DNA from: Molossus alvarezi
Lineage: Eukaryota; Chordata; Mammalia; Chiroptera; Molossidae
Reading direction: 5' to 3'
Assembly: GCA_037176705.1 (NCBI GenBank)
Contig: CM073886.1
Span: forward strand, 5,642,001-5,706,000
DNA: 64,000 bases
Positions 43,688-55,350 of this stretch are shown piece by piece (position 1 is the first letter of the stretch; every line of letters starts with the position of its first letter). A program made the position numbers and the translations under genes. Below the pieces are notes generated by a model. The model ran no database searches. It saw only the letters and a list, made by a program, of their open reading frames with translations, and was not told where the DNA came from.

Positions 43688-45069
43688 TCAGTTAATGAAT
43701 GTTGTGACCAGATGCTCACAGGAACCTAAGTCTATATTTCACCTTGGAGCAATGATTCAGTATTCACAAACTCAATGTTTATGGTGACTTTATAGAATGT
43801 AACCACTGCAAACACAAATATCAAGCATCAACTGTACATTTCTAGTTCTAAAGGCAATCTGATGGTCACATCTCTCTTCTGTGCCAACTGAATAACCTGG
43901 CTGTTGGAGGTCACTTTCACTACCTCATCCTTCTTTCTGTATCCATCTCCAAGCTGCAAGTGGCATTTTGTGGGAGACGAGCATCCCATTAGAAACCTCC
44001 TGCAGAAAGGGAGAACCCATAAACACATCCATGGCTGCTGTCCGCGGTGCTGACCACCAAAAGCCAGCTTCCTGCAACAGAAGAAGCATTGGGAAAATGG
44101 TAAGTGAATCTAAGGATCTTGCTCTCTATTCCCTAGTAGGAGAGTAGGGTTTTAAAAAGACTGGATTAATGAGCATGCATGAAAAGAGAGCCTTGATCTC
44201 ATGCTCATGGGGTAAGGTAACATCCACAAGAAAGGAAGGACATCATTCTAAAGCCAAAGGAATCCTGGACAGAGCCAAATTTGGGAGAAGCTTACTCACT
44301 GGGTTCCCACACTTGGTCAATCCCATGCTACAGAGGCCTAAGCCCTCATGTCAGTTTAATCAAGTCTTTTAAGCCACTCGAGATCTCCTTTGACTCTCCA
44401 GAAAATTTAAGATCTTTTGCTACATCTCATGACTGGGTTCCTGAGACCATGATCCCTGACACTGATCTCTAAAACACAGAAATTCTACCGAGGTATTACA
44501 CAAAGTTCCAAGGAGTAAAAATAAATTTTAGAAAAGTGATACATCAAAGAAACCAAAACAAGAGAACAACTATCAACTGCAAGTGCCAAAGAAGGCAACA
44601 AGAGGGAAATTGTAGAAGACTAGATGTTTTGAAAACCAAAACTGACTCTGATTTAGCTTTGGGAGAACCACTCCTTCTTCACTTTTGGCATCTGTGTTTT
44701 GGGTGAAGCTGATTTGACTCAAAGGTGGAGCGTGTAATCCAAACCTGAGCCACTCAGTGCATTCCATTATTCTAATAATGGCATTCAATTAGGGGTGGAA
44801 ACATACTTCAGGCAAAGTAATTAGGCCCCATCAGATCATTCATAACTAATCCTACAATCTATGCTTAACTTCCAGTCCTGCTGGACTTAGTTATAGACAT
44901 GTGAGGGCTGGAGCTAATGCAGTCGTCTGGTGACTGCACTGGACAGAGAATGGCATGAACTGAAAAAGCAGACCCAAGACTTAAAAGCAGAGAAACCAGG
45001 TCCTGGTGAAACCTTTTGAATCCAGGTTTAAGCTGTGCCTAAAGCCAGACTCCTCAGTACATTAAATAA
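43688..45069. other. Intergenic; right part of an old repeat, then unique sequence
   Basis: 43688-43840 ('tcagttaatgaatgttgtga', 'gcaatgattcagtattcaca') continues the old repeat interrupted at 40290. The rest is unrecognised. Confidence 0.45.
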
Positions 45070-45083
45070 TGTCTCCCATTCTT

Positions 45084-45146
45084 TTTTTAGCCTTACCCAG
45101 GAACATTTTTCCATTTTTTGTTCAGATAGAGTGGAAAGAAGAGAGA

Positions 45147-45201
<55 letters not shown>

Positions 45202-45361
45202 CGACATGAAAGGGACACATCGAGTGGCTGCCACCCTCACGACCCAACTCGAGCTGGGGACAAACCGCAACCGAGGTATGAGCCCTTAGTGGGAACCGAA
45301 CCCGGGTCTCTCTGGACCACGGGCCAACGTTCTAACTGCTGAGCCAAACTGGCCAGAGCAG
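45084..45361 (-). mobile_element. Ves SINE with 14-bp TSD and expanded GA tract
   Basis: Minus-strand copy with about 50 bp of GA repeat (45148-45198). The flanks TGTCTCCCATTCTT (45070-45083) and TGTCTTCCATTCTT (45362-45375) differ at one base. Confidence 0.93.
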
Positions 45362-45375
45362 TGTCTTCCATTCTT

Positions 45376-46002
45376 AAACCTAAGCTAGTTCAGAGTTGTT
45401 TGTTTCGGATACTTGCAGTATACATAGTCCTGCCTGAGTTACAAATAAGTACTAGAAGTGGAGTGTTTCAGAGGATGTAGGCTAAAATGTAGAATTGGCA
45501 AGGGCCAAGTAGGTGGCATAGAAGGCAGTGAAAACCCTTCAGAAATAACTGGAGTGTTGGCAAGAATTTTTATCATTAGAAAAAATACTGGTTAAACTCT
45601 CTCCAAGGGAAGGTTTTCATTGGCTGACTTCAGAAGCATGCCCTTTCTGGAGTCAACTATGGCCATAAAGAGAAATGTTATGATTGGTGCTAAGAATGGG
45701 GTTCCTACAAGAATCACATGGACAAAGGGTAGGGGAAGATGATTCCTCAAAGGAAAAAGGAGGCTCTGTTGCCAGAGAAAGTAGAATGGATTTAATGCAG
45801 GCAAGGAAAACAGATTCCATCAAGAACTTCCGTGATGGTCATCTTGTATGTACTTTCAATAAGCCCCCATCATCATTGGGGCTTTGCATGTCTCTTGATC
45901 GTTAAAGAATCTGATTGATTTTTTAAATGTTTCTTACATCAGGAAAATGATGCTACTTTTGTCAGAAGCACGTATGCCCATTTGAAGAAAGAAAGTGTCC
46001 TA
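45376..46002. other. Intergenic unique sequence
   Basis: No gene or clear repeat recognised. Confidence 0.4.
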
Positions 46003-46020
46003 GAAAATAGATATAACCAA

Positions 46021-47128
46021 TAACCAAAGACTTATAGAGGAGGCCCCACTGAGGCTGGTAGGAGGTGCAGAGGCTCGAGAGGGCTGGCCGGGCACTCATG
46101 GGCAGCAGCTGAAGTTGTGGAGAGATATATCAGCTGTGGGGGGGGGTTCCCCCTGAGAAATGTGGATTCTACACCCCAAGCCAGGCTCCCCTGCCCAGAG
46201 CACCAGAACTGGAAAAGGCACCCACATAACATCAGCTGTGAAAAGCTGTGGGGTTTCTGTCCACCAGAGAGAGAAGACTAGAAATGCAAATAACCTCTTA
46301 CAGGGCCAAAGCACAAAATTTCATTCACATCCACTCACCCTGGGCTCCAGTGAAAGATGGCAGAGTGGACTAGAGCTGCGTGAGGAGTCTGGGGTTGGTG
46401 CTCTGGGAGACAGCGGAGAGGCCAGCTGCCAGGACCCCTGTGCTGAGTCATCCCCCACACTGCAGAAGCCATCTTGCTCAGGCAGAGCACCCCCTCCATG
46501 CAGCATCAGCCTGGGGGTAGGCAGCAGTCACACCCGCTGGAATCCCTCTTGCCCCAACCTGTGGCACTTACACCCTGCTGAGGACTATAGCTGAGGCTCA
46601 TTAAGTGACTGAGACTAGCAGACAGCCTGCAGGCAGAGGTGGATATCTGGGTACTTTGAGACTTTTGCTGACCTGTCCCTGGGCCCTGTGCTAGTAAAAG
46701 CAGACCTTGGTATGCAGCTTGGTCCTTTCCACAGGCACCCAGGCCCATCAGAGGGAGCCACAGGCTGTGGATCACTAATAACTCCAAATGGGTTGCCCAG
46801 GGCCAGTGACAGACAGTGGCCTGCTCCAGAGTCCTGATGAGGCCCAGAACCAATATATCCAGTGGCCAGCTTCAGACAGCAACAGAGCAGATCCAATAAG
46901 CTTCATAAGCAGCATATCCACAGGGAGATACTGACAGGCGCCAAACCCTGCTGAGGCGAACTCTGCTCTGTGTGGTCAGCATCTGCGCAGCAGATTGCAC
47001 ACTGTGTCGGGGGTCGAGCCTCACTGCCAGCCAGCCTGAGGGTGCATCCCATGCACAAACAAGCCAATGGCAATCAAGACTCAGTTACAACAGGGGGGTT
47101 CACATAACACACACAAATGTCATTCATG
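46021..47128 (+). mobile_element. Internal L1/HAL1 5' UTR fragment with 18-bp TSD-like flanks
   Basis: Sequence such as 'ccactgaggctggtaggagg' and 'aagactcagttacaacagggg' matches the 5' UTR of the element at 29074 (compare 29222 and 31034). Neither the 5' end, ORF1 nor a poly-A 3' end is present, yet GAAAATAGATATAACCAA (46003-46020) and GAAAATAGATGTAACCAA (47129-47146) flank the block with one mismatch. Confidence 0.7.
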
Positions 47129-47252
47129 GAAAATAGATGTAACCAAATTTGCATTTCTCTAATACTACAACAATTGATGTTATTACTCCAAGGGAAGATT
47201 ATACATAGAAATAGTATTCAGGTCATTGGAACTGATTAATAAATAATAAAGA

Positions 47253-47470
47253 GCCCTGGCCTGGTGGCTCAGTTGATTGGAGTGCCAGTCCATACTCCAA
47301 AAGGTTACAGGTTCAATTCCCAGTCAGGGTACATACCTAGGTTGCTGGTTTGATCTCTAGTCAAGGTACACACAGGAGGCAACCTATTGATGTTTCTCTC
47401 TCACATCGATGTTTCTGTTTATCTCTCCCTCTCTCTAATATCAATAAAAACATATCCTCAGGTGAGGATT
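47253..47470 (+). mobile_element. tRNA-derived SINE
   Basis: Head GCCCTGGCCTGGTGGCTCAG, body with CACAGGAGGCAACCTATTGA, AATATCAATAAAAAC, then tail hairpin TCCTCAGGTGAGGA at 47455-47468. The TSD is unclear because of flanking A-rich sequence. Confidence 0.9.
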
Positions 47471-47486
47471 AAAATGAATAAATAGA

Positions 47487-47594
47487 GCCCTGGCCAGTTT
47501 GGCTCAGCGGTTGGAGTGTCAGCCTGTGGACCAGAGAGTCCCAGCTTCGGTTCCCGCTAAGGGCACGTACCAAAATAAATAAATAAATAAATAA
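47487..47594 (+). mobile_element. Short head-only Ves SINE
   Basis: Head and B-box region only, ending GGGCACGTACC, followed directly by an (AAAT)n tail. A likely TSD is AATAAATAGAG/A at about 47476-47486 and 47595-47605. Confidence 0.82.
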
Positions 47595-47605
47595 AATAAA
47601 TAGAA

Positions 47606-48483
47606 GGAATACAGACTGGTGCAGCCACTATGGAAAACAATATGGAGTTACCTCAAAAAATTAAAAATTGAATTGCCATTTGACCCAGTGATCCCACTTC
47701 TAGGAATATACCCTAAGAAGCCTGAAACACCAATCAGAAAGAATATATGTACCCCCATGTTCATAGCAGCACTATTTACAATAGCTAAGATCTGGAAACA
47801 GCCCAAGTGTCGATCAGTAGATGAATGGATAAAAAAGCTGTGGTAGCCCTGGCCGGTTTGGCTCAGCGGTTAGAGCGTCGGCCTGCGGTCCGGAGAGACC
47901 CGGGTTCGGTTCCCGCTAAGGACACGTACCTTGGTTGCAGTTTGTCCCCGGCCCTGGTTGGGTCGTGTGGGTGGCAACCACTCGATGTGTCGCTTTCACG
48001 TCGATGTTTCTCTCTCTCTCTCTCCCACTCACTCTATCTGAACAAAATATCAAAAAATGTCCTCGGATGAGGAAAGAAAAAAAAAAAGCTGTGGTATATA
48101 TACACAATGGAATACTATGCAGCTGTAAGAAAGAAAGATCTCTTATCCTTTGAGATGATATGGCAGGACCTGGAAAATATTATCCTAAGTGAAACAAGCC
48201 AAACAGAGAAAGACAGACATCTTATGATCTCACTTATTTGTTGAATATAATGAACATAACAGTCTGAAGAACAGGGTAGTCCCACAGACGTGGAAGTAGG
48301 GTACAGGCTGACAATCCCAAGAAGAGGGTGTGAGGGGGAGAGATAAACCACAGAACTTATATGCATGTATGCATAACCAATGGACATGGACAACAAAGCT
48401 GGGGTCAGGGCAGGGAGGGAGGGGGAGGAGGGTGTCAATGGGTGAAAATGGAGAAACATCTGTAACAAAAATAAATAAATAAG
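47606..48483 (+). mobile_element. L1 LINE, strongly 5'-truncated, split by a SINE
   Basis: Only the last part of ORF2 (ELPFDPVIPLLGIYPKK, TPMFIAALFTIAKIWKQ) and the 3' UTR are present. A Ves SINE (47846-48081) interrupts the DEWIKKLW codons. The L1 resumes at 48097 (ATATATACACAATGGAATAC) and ends in (AAAT)n. Confidence 0.9.
47846..48081 (+). mobile_element. Ves SINE nested in L1, 15-bp TSD
   Basis: A near-consensus full-length copy. A perfect flanking repeat AAAAAAGCTGTGGTA lies at 47831-47845 and 48082-48096. Its closeness to consensus and perfect TSD suggest a recent insertion. Confidence 0.97.
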
Positions 48484-50416
48484 ACCTTTTATCATGCCAT
48501 CACCCCTCATGAGGCCAGCAAGTCATAGAAGACCTTGTTGATAACTTTTGGAATCTTACTACCAACATTAACATGGGCTTGAAAATTTGATTCTCATTGA
48601 GCCTACACCAAGATTTACAACAACCTGTGGAGATAATTTGGTAAACTTCAGGTCTTACTGAGATAGCTAAAGTGGTCCAGGATCAAAGACAGTCACAGTT
48701 CAAATTCTTCTCTTCCCTTTTAGTAGTTCAGGGTCCTCACTGGGGTCATCTGACATAGAAAAAACATTTACAGAAAATGTATCAATCCTTCATCTGGGAC
48801 TAGATATGGGATACACTCACTTCAAGGAACAGAAGGTAGCATCACCCCACTTTTGTGGGAAGATAGGATTTTTATCCTCCTTCTCTATTCATTGGAACTC
48901 TTGGTTTCTAACGAGAAAGACTGAATTCAACATGTCTTAAGCACTACAGCAAATTTTTGGCTCATGTGACTAAAACATTCAGGAAGTAGGCTCAGCTCTA
49001 CGTAGCACTGGGTGCAAAGACATGCATTTCATCACCAGAGCTGGACCCTCTCCATCTCTCAGCTCTGTTTTTCTTGGTGTTGGCTTCACTCCCTAAGCCC
49101 ATGTGATAACCTCCCACCCCCCATCCAGCTCTTGAATAAAATAGTTCTTTCTGCTTGCAGCCCAAACAGAAAGAAAAGTTCTCCTTCGTAATCTTCCAGA
49201 AAAAGTTCTGAAAGCACACGACTCTCATTGGATTGGATTGGGGCCCATGCCCACTCCTGAACAAAGCCTCGTCACTTGAATGATAAGATACAGTAAGCTG
49301 ATTGGCTCGACCTAGAGTTGGAGGTGGAATCAACCCAACTTGGGCCATAGTTCGAGGGCTGAGGAAGGGGAATGAATGGTACTTGAAAAGAAATCCACAG
49401 ATGCCTCTGGAATAAGAGGAAATAGATGTTAGTAGGGCGAGAAAAAAAAGGTATATGACCACTACACTATTGCTTTTGGCAAGCAAATTTATGAAGGCTG
49501 TGCATTTAGGGGACAGTGTAAGTCTCATTCAATATTGACTTTTCCTAAGTGTCCTAGAAGCAATAGTATTGACAACAAAGGAGCTGTTGGTTCACTTCCT
49601 TTAAGGTTCCTTCCTTGCTTACAGCCATGTTCACCGAGAATTGCCCATCCACCCATAGTGGTGGACCCCTACTGCCATGTTCATACTGTGTGTTCTCATC
49701 CTCATGGCACCAGCTGATTAGACCAGGGATGAGGACACCTGACCCATACAACCTAGCTCATTGGCAGGGCATTGGCCACTCAAATTCTTCCAAGGGACCT
49801 CTGAGATCAAGAGGTGGATTGGGAACTCAAGAAAGCCCACAAAATCCTCCTCCTGAGAGATCAAGAACTTTCCCAAGGCCTTGTTTGTGTTTCTCTGGAT
49901 TCTGTAAAAGACTTCTACTTGCATCCACTTAATCATTTCTTGGTTTTGCTTACACTGACTTGAGTCTGTCTCTGTTACTTGAAATCAAATGACTTTACAA
50001 AGACTAATTCCAGTCCAAGGATTCCAGTAGCATTCAGAAAGGAGCTGATGTTGAATGTAAATGATTTTAGTGTTCTCAGAATGTGGGCCCTGCTGGGTGT
50101 ACTTCATAGGCTGTGAGCCCTTCTATCCACGGCTTACTGAGCTTGTCACGGGTCCCAGTAGTCCTGAATGCTTGGGTCTTTCCAGGCTTCTGTCCGAGTG
50201 AAGTTGCATCAGTCACCAATTGGTACAGCAATGTTGCATGGCTGGTGCCACTGGGAGGTGGGTTAAGCAATTCTGCTTATCTTGATTGGACTTGATTTAT
50301 AGAAAAACAACATAGGAGGAATTGTAGAGTTAGGAAGTATTGGAAAGATGGTAAACAGTGCAATTTTAAATAGGGTAGACTTGAAGGAGGCAAGTGGATG
50401 ATCCATGTAATTATCT

Positions 50417-50418
<2 letters not shown>
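48484..50418. other. Intergenic unique sequence
   Basis: No gene recognised. About 49900-50000 ('gagtctgtctctgttacttg') vaguely resembles the segment at 20380 and may be an old repeat end. Confidence 0.4.

Positions 50419-50498
<80 letters not shown>
50419..50498. repeat. Compound (GT)n(GA)n microsatellite
   Basis: About 16 GT units pass directly into about 24 GA units. Apparent ORFs across it are low-complexity artefacts. Confidence 0.95.
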
Positions 50499-50501
<3 letters not shown>

Positions 50502-50960
50502 CAAACTTCAAAGAGACTGAGCACCAGTAAAAAGCCCTCAGGCAAGAATATGTCAGACATAGTCAAGGAACAACATGAGGCCAATGAGAAAGAAGCAGAA
50601 TGAGTCAAAATAAGAGTAGTAGGAAATAGTAGGGGTCAGGTCACAGAGGGCCATGTCAATAACCATAAGGACTTTGGCTTTTACTCTGAATGAAAGAATC
50701 ATTAAACAGAGTGACATGATCTGACTCTAATTTGATCCCTTTGGCTGGTATAATTGACAATAGGGTGTAGAGGGAAACTAGTTAGGAAGCTACGGCAATT
50801 ATCTGGGTAAGAGATGGTGATGGATCGGTAGTGGCACTGGAGGTGATGAGAAGTAGAGTGTAGATATATTTTATAAATACGGGCACTGATGCTTCTAGAG
50901 GGATGGAGCTGCCTATGGTCTAATGATGACAGAAGTGATTCATTCTTGTGAATGGTGTAA
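50499..50960. other. Old mammalian-wide repeat fragment
   Basis: 'aggactttggcttttactctg', 'gagtgacatgatctgactct' and 'ctagttaggaagctacggca' follow a common mammalian-wide repeat in order. I do not assign a family name. Confidence 0.5.
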
Positions 50961-52318
50961 GTTGGTGGTCTAGCTTCATTTTTTACAAGTAGCTGTCCAA
51001 TTTTCCCAACACCATTTATTAAAGAGACTGTCTTAAACAGCCTCTTTGGTGTTGGGAAAATTGGACAGCTACCTGCAAAAAAATGAAACTAGACCGTCAA
51101 CTTACACCATACACAAGAATAATCTCAAAATGAATAAAAGACTTAAATGTGACTCATGAATCCATAAAAATCCTAGAAGAAAACGTAGGCAACAAAATTT
51201 CAGACATCACACGCAGCAGAATTGTCACTGATACATCACCTAAGGCAACAGAAACAAAGGAGAAAATGAACACATGGGACTCAAACTCAAAAGCTTCTGC
51301 ACAGCAAAAGAAACAACCATCAAAATGGAAAGGCGACCCACTGTATGGGAGAGCATAATTGCCAATGATACATCAGATAAGGGGTCAATTTCCAATATAT
51401 ATAGAGAGTACTCATACAACTCAACTAAAGGAAGACAAAGAACCCAATTAAAAAATGGGCAGAGGAACTAAATAGACACCTCTCCAAACAGGACATACAA
51501 ATGGCCAAGAGACATATGAAGAAATGCTCAACATCACTAATCATCAGAGAGATGCAAATTAAAACAACAATGAGGTATCACCTCACACCTGTCAGAATGG
51601 CCGCCATCAACAAATCATCAAACAACAAGTGCTGGCGAGGGTGTGGAGAATAGGGGACTCTACTACACTGCTGGTGGGAATGCAGACTGGTGCAGCCACT
51701 ATGGAAAACACTATGTTGTTACCTCAAGAAGTTAAAAATTGGACTGCCATTTGACCTAGTGATCCCACTTCTAGGAATATACCCTAAGAAGCCTGAAACA
51801 CTAATAAAAAATATATATATATATATATGTACCCCTATGTTTATAGCAGCACTATTTTCAATAGCTAAGATCTGGAAACAACCCAAGTGTCCATTAGTAA
51901 ATGAGTGGAATACACAATGGAACACTATGCAGCTGTAAGAAAGAAACATCTCTTATCCTTTGAGATGACATGGAAGGACCTGGAGAGTATTATACTAAGT
52001 GAAACAAGCCAAGCAGAGAAAGACAAATATCACATGATCTCACTTATTTGTGGAATATAATGAACTAAACAAACTGATGAACAAAATTGACCCAGAGACA
52101 TAGAGGTAGGGTACAGACTGACAAACCTCAGAAGAGGGGGTATTGTAGAGGGAGAGATAAACCACAGAACTTATATGCATGTATGCATGACCAATGGACA
52201 TAGACAACAAAGCTGGGGGTGGGGCAGAGGGGATTGGAAGGAGGGTGTCAATGGGGAAAAAAGGAGAAACATCTGTAACAAAAACAAATTAATGAAAACA
52301 ATTTATAAATAAATAAAT
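50961..52318 (+). mobile_element. L1 LINE, 5'-truncated with fold-back 5' end
   Basis: The sense part from 51035 carries ORF2 C-terminal sequence and the 3' UTR. It is preceded by about 74 bp (50961-51034) of the same L1 region in antisense. A perfect 25-bp inverted repeat results (50989-51013 with 51048-51072). A 7-bp deletion relative to the copy at 287 removes AATAAAT from the sense arm near 51047. Confidence 0.88.
51035..51950 (+). pseudogene. L1 ORF2 C-terminal relic
   Basis: Recognisable ORF2p segments ([57 protein letters not shown]) are spread over several frames with frameshifts. An AT expansion near 51810-51830 adds codons. Non-functional. Confidence 0.85.
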
Positions 52319-52694
52319 ACAACTGCAAAAAAGAGAGAAGTGGTTCACAGACAACACCACTCTGCATCCAAGATAGTTTTGTTCAATTTAACTGACCATG
52401 CCTTGTGCAGACACTTTGATAGAAGGCTTGCTGCCTTGTGGCCCAGGAAGTGAGGGGTGTCTCTCCATCTCAGCCATTCCAAGGACATGTTGTCATCCCT
52501 TGTGTGGGACCTGGGAGGATGAGGGTTGGTCCCACTCACGCAAGGTCCTCACCCAGCTTTGTGGATAAGTGTGCAGGCTTTGCAGAACGTCAGACTGGGA
52601 TGTAAATCTTGGCCCTCCCACTTACTGGTAAACAAATGGTAAACTTAACCTCTGACATCCAGTCCCTCATCTGTGAAAGTGGGCACCTCAGTAA
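52319..52694. other. Intergenic unique sequence
   Basis: No gene or repeat recognised. Confidence 0.4.
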
Positions 52695-53040
52695 CCAGAG
52701 ACAATGATAGCATAGTGGAAAAACAGAAGTCAGAACTGAATTCATGAAAGAAACCAGACAGAAAAGAGTATACACTGCGTGGACCATTCATATGAAGTGT
52801 AAAACCAAGAAAGCCAGTCTATTGTGATGTAAATCTGAACCGTGGTGGCCTATGTGGGAATGAGCAGAAGGGGCCTAGGGACCTTTCTGGGGCAATGTGC
52901 TATGTGTTGATTAGGGTGATGGTTACATGAGTGTATATATTTACCGAAGTTTATTGAATTGTACCCTTAAGATCTGTGCATTTCATGGTATATAAATTTT
53001 AACTTGATTTTAAAAAAGAAAACAATCCAACCTAAATCCA
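52695..53040 (+). mobile_element. Old L1 3' end
   Basis: 'gggtgatggttacatgagtg', 'attgaattgtacccttaaga' and 'tctgtgcatttcatggtata' follow the 3' end of old mammalian L1 families. Confidence 0.7.
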
Positions 53041-53488
53041 CTCTATCCAATAGTGACTGGATCTGAAGTCACATCTTATGCCTGACTTCAGCTAGCCTGC
53101 CACCTTCTAAAAGCATTCTTACTTTTATGGCACGGGTAATTTTATATATATACTTACCTCCACTAGAGAGAGAAAACACATATAAGTAAAAATCACTTGT
53201 AAGCCTACCCCAAGAGATAACCTCTTTTTAAAAACATTTTGATATATAGTCTATATGCTGTTCTTGTAGCCTTCTCGTTTAACTGTTTAATTTGTTGTGT
53301 CAATTAAACTGGGTAAGTAAACTGATAGTTTAAAAAAAAATCCCACTAGTAGGAATTTATCTCAAGGAAATAATCAGAGACATATTTGAAGATATTATAT
53401 AGAGAATAATTTATATTGATGCAAAATGGGAGGCAACCTAAAATATATCAATAGATTGATTAAGTAAGTTATGTGAGTAGAATGCTTA

Positions 53489-53532
<44 letters not shown>

Positions 53533-53593
53533 AGAACAGTTACACATAATATATCACAGAGTGAAAAAGATGGCTTTATTTATTTACAATAAT
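53041..53593. other. Intergenic, AT-rich, possible old L1 relic
   Basis: 'aggaatttatctcaaggaaa' and the following text resemble the ORF2 end of an old L1. A TA microsatellite lies at 53494-53529. Confidence 0.4.
53494..53529. repeat. TA microsatellite
   Basis: About 17 TA units inside AT-rich sequence. Confidence 0.9.
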
Positions 53594-53605
53594 AATATAA
53601 CTGTG

Positions 53606-53708
53606 GCCCTGGCCAGTTTGGCTTAGTGGTTGGAGCGTCGGCCTGTGGATCAGAGAGTTCCGGGTTCGGTTTCCACTAGGGGCACATACCAAAAAAAAAA
53701 AGAAAAAG
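53606..53708 (+). mobile_element. Short head-only Ves SINE with 12-bp TSD
   Basis: The complete tRNA-like head ends GGGGCACATACC followed by an A run, with no TC-rich body. The flanks AATATAACTGTG (53594-53605) and AATATAACTATG (53709-53720) differ at one base. Confidence 0.9.
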
Positions 53709-53974
53709 AATATAACTATGTACTGCATTGTCATTAAAACAAACTTAAATGAAAGAACAGTGTGTATTTCACAATCCCATTACAATATGAATATATAAAT
53801 AATAACCATGCTTGGGGGTTGAAAATTACAAAAACTTCCATTTTCTCTTTATTAATTAAATTCTTTACAATGTGCATGTATTGTTAGAATAAACCATTGA
53901 GATTTTTATGGGCTTTTCTTTAAATTGTCCCCCCAAATTCTGAAGCAGTTTCCACTCACCGGGCAAGTAGCCCT

Positions 53975-54135
53975 TGCTACTCAAAGTGGGATCCTCGGAC
54001 CAGCAACAGACCCATCACCTGAAAAGTCAGAATTGCAGGTTTCCAAGCCCCAAGCCCACTGAATTAGAATCTGCATTTTAACACGACCTACAGGTGATAG
54101 TGTGCACAGGTAAGTCTGAGAAGCTCTGAGCGAGA
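53975..54135 (-). mobile_element. MER20-like hAT relic
   Basis: 'ctcaaagtgggatcctcgga', 'cagcaacagacccatcacct', 'actgaattagaatctgcatt' and 'ctacaggtgatagtg' follow MER20 in reverse order of the consensus. Confidence 0.7.
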
Positions 54136-54249
54136 ACAGACACCTTCCCTTCTCCGTACCTATTTGTTCTCTACTCAAAGGGTCTGAGCCCAAGGTGTCT
54201 CTATGGTCATTCCCAGCGGCAATTTCTGAGCTTGTTTGTTTGTTTGTTT

Positions 54250-54475
54250 CTCTTTTTTTTTTAATTTTTTTTTCTTTATTGTTTTTTAGAGAGAGGAAGG
54301 GAGAGGGAGAGAGAGATAGAAACATCGATGAGAGAGAACATCGATTGGCTGCCTCCTGCATGCCCCCCACTGGGGATCAGACCCACAACCTGGGCATGTG
54401 CCCGACCGGGAATCGAACCAGCGACCTCTTGGTGCATGGGTGGATGCTCAACCACTGAGCCACACCGGCCGGGCT
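54250..54475 (-). mobile_element. tRNA-derived SINE near the SCNN1G promoter
   Basis: Minus-strand copy with head ending CCACACCGGCCGGGC. The flanks AGCTTGTTTGTT (from 54229) and AGCTTGTTTCTT (54477-54488) are a plausible TSD. The right end is about 150 bp from the SCNN1G CpG island. Confidence 0.88.
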
Positions 54476-54619
54476 AAGCTTGTTTCTTGTAGGTATCTGC
54501 CCAGTCCCTATAAATAGGCAGCTGATGAGATCAAAGGATGAGCCGTCTGACTGAACACGCAGCTGGACTCGGGCAGCCTCGTGCTCCAAGTCAGGAGGAA
54601 GCCGTGGGCAAGACCGTTG

Positions 54620-55350
54620 GGGTTTCTCCCGGTGCTGGGACGGCCCGGCCCGGCAGCCAACTGACCAGTCACTGCGCTGGGACGTAACAGGGCGGCAGGA
54701 GGCGCTGCGAGGAGCTGAAGACTGCGGCCCAGACCCAGGGGGAGAGCAGGGCGCCGCGCGGCCTCCGGGAGGCAGCAGGCGCCGTGCGGTGCCGCCAGGG
54801 GGCGCACGCGGGACGCGCGGGCGGCCGCAGGGTGGCAGGCGGTGCACCGCGTCACGGCGGGCTCCCCACGGCCGCACGGCCTCCGCAGCCTACGGAATAC
54901 ACCTGGGCGGGGGCGTGGCGGGCCCGGGGCGGGCTGGGGGCGGGGCCCGGCGAGGCTCACAAGAGCGCCCCGCCGCCGCGGCCGGGAGATGCTCGCGCGG
55001 TACCGCGGAGCAGAAGGAGCGTTCCCGATCGCGCACGCGCTAGCCCCGGAGCCTTCGGACCGAGTGAGGTGAGCCCGGCCGGGTCAGGCGGCACCAGCTA
55101 GGGGGAGTCGGGCGCCGGGGCGGCCGCGGGGTCCCGTGGCTTCCCGGGCATCAGCTCGGGGCTGCCTGCCGCTGGCGGAGATGCTGAGGCGCCGTCGGTC
55201 CGTCGGGTCCAGCCCCCTGACGTCTGCCCGAGCCGTGGCCAGGACGCACAGCCAGCGAGGGGGCGTCGGGGCCGCTCGGACGCGGGGTCCGGCTCGGGCG
55301 CTCCTCGCGTCTCTGCCCAGCCCCGGTGAGACGCGTCTACTTGACCGCGG
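54620..55350. promoter_or_regulatory. CpG island / SCNN1G promoter
   Basis: Dense CG dinucleotides with several GC boxes, for example GGGCGGGGGCGTGGCGGG (from 54904) and GGGGGCGGGGCCCGG (from about 54935). No TATA box is visible. The known SCNN1G promoters in other mammals are GC-rich and TATA-less, which fits. Confidence 0.8.
54960..55068 (+). other. SCNN1G: SCNN1G exon 1, non-coding (predicted; 5' end uncertain)
   Basis: The start codon lies in exon 2, so a 5' UTR exon is expected. A strong donor, GAG|GTGAGC, at 55068/55069 lies just downstream of the GC boxes, with a plausible transcribed stretch before it. The start site is not determinable from sequence. The donor is inferred, not proven; other GT positions in the island cannot be excluded. 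Confidence 0.5.

Noticed and set aside
46160..46594. 144-codon ORF in the intergenic region
   Set aside because: It lies in an L1/HAL1 5' UTR fragment. Comparable frames are absent from the other copies.
49554..49936. Open frames in 48.5-50.3 kb, considered as a small gene
   Set aside because: They are short, overlap on both strands and show no family similarity or consistent splice sites.
50394..50603. ORFs through the GT/GA microsatellite
   Set aside because: They are low-complexity translations of a simple repeat.
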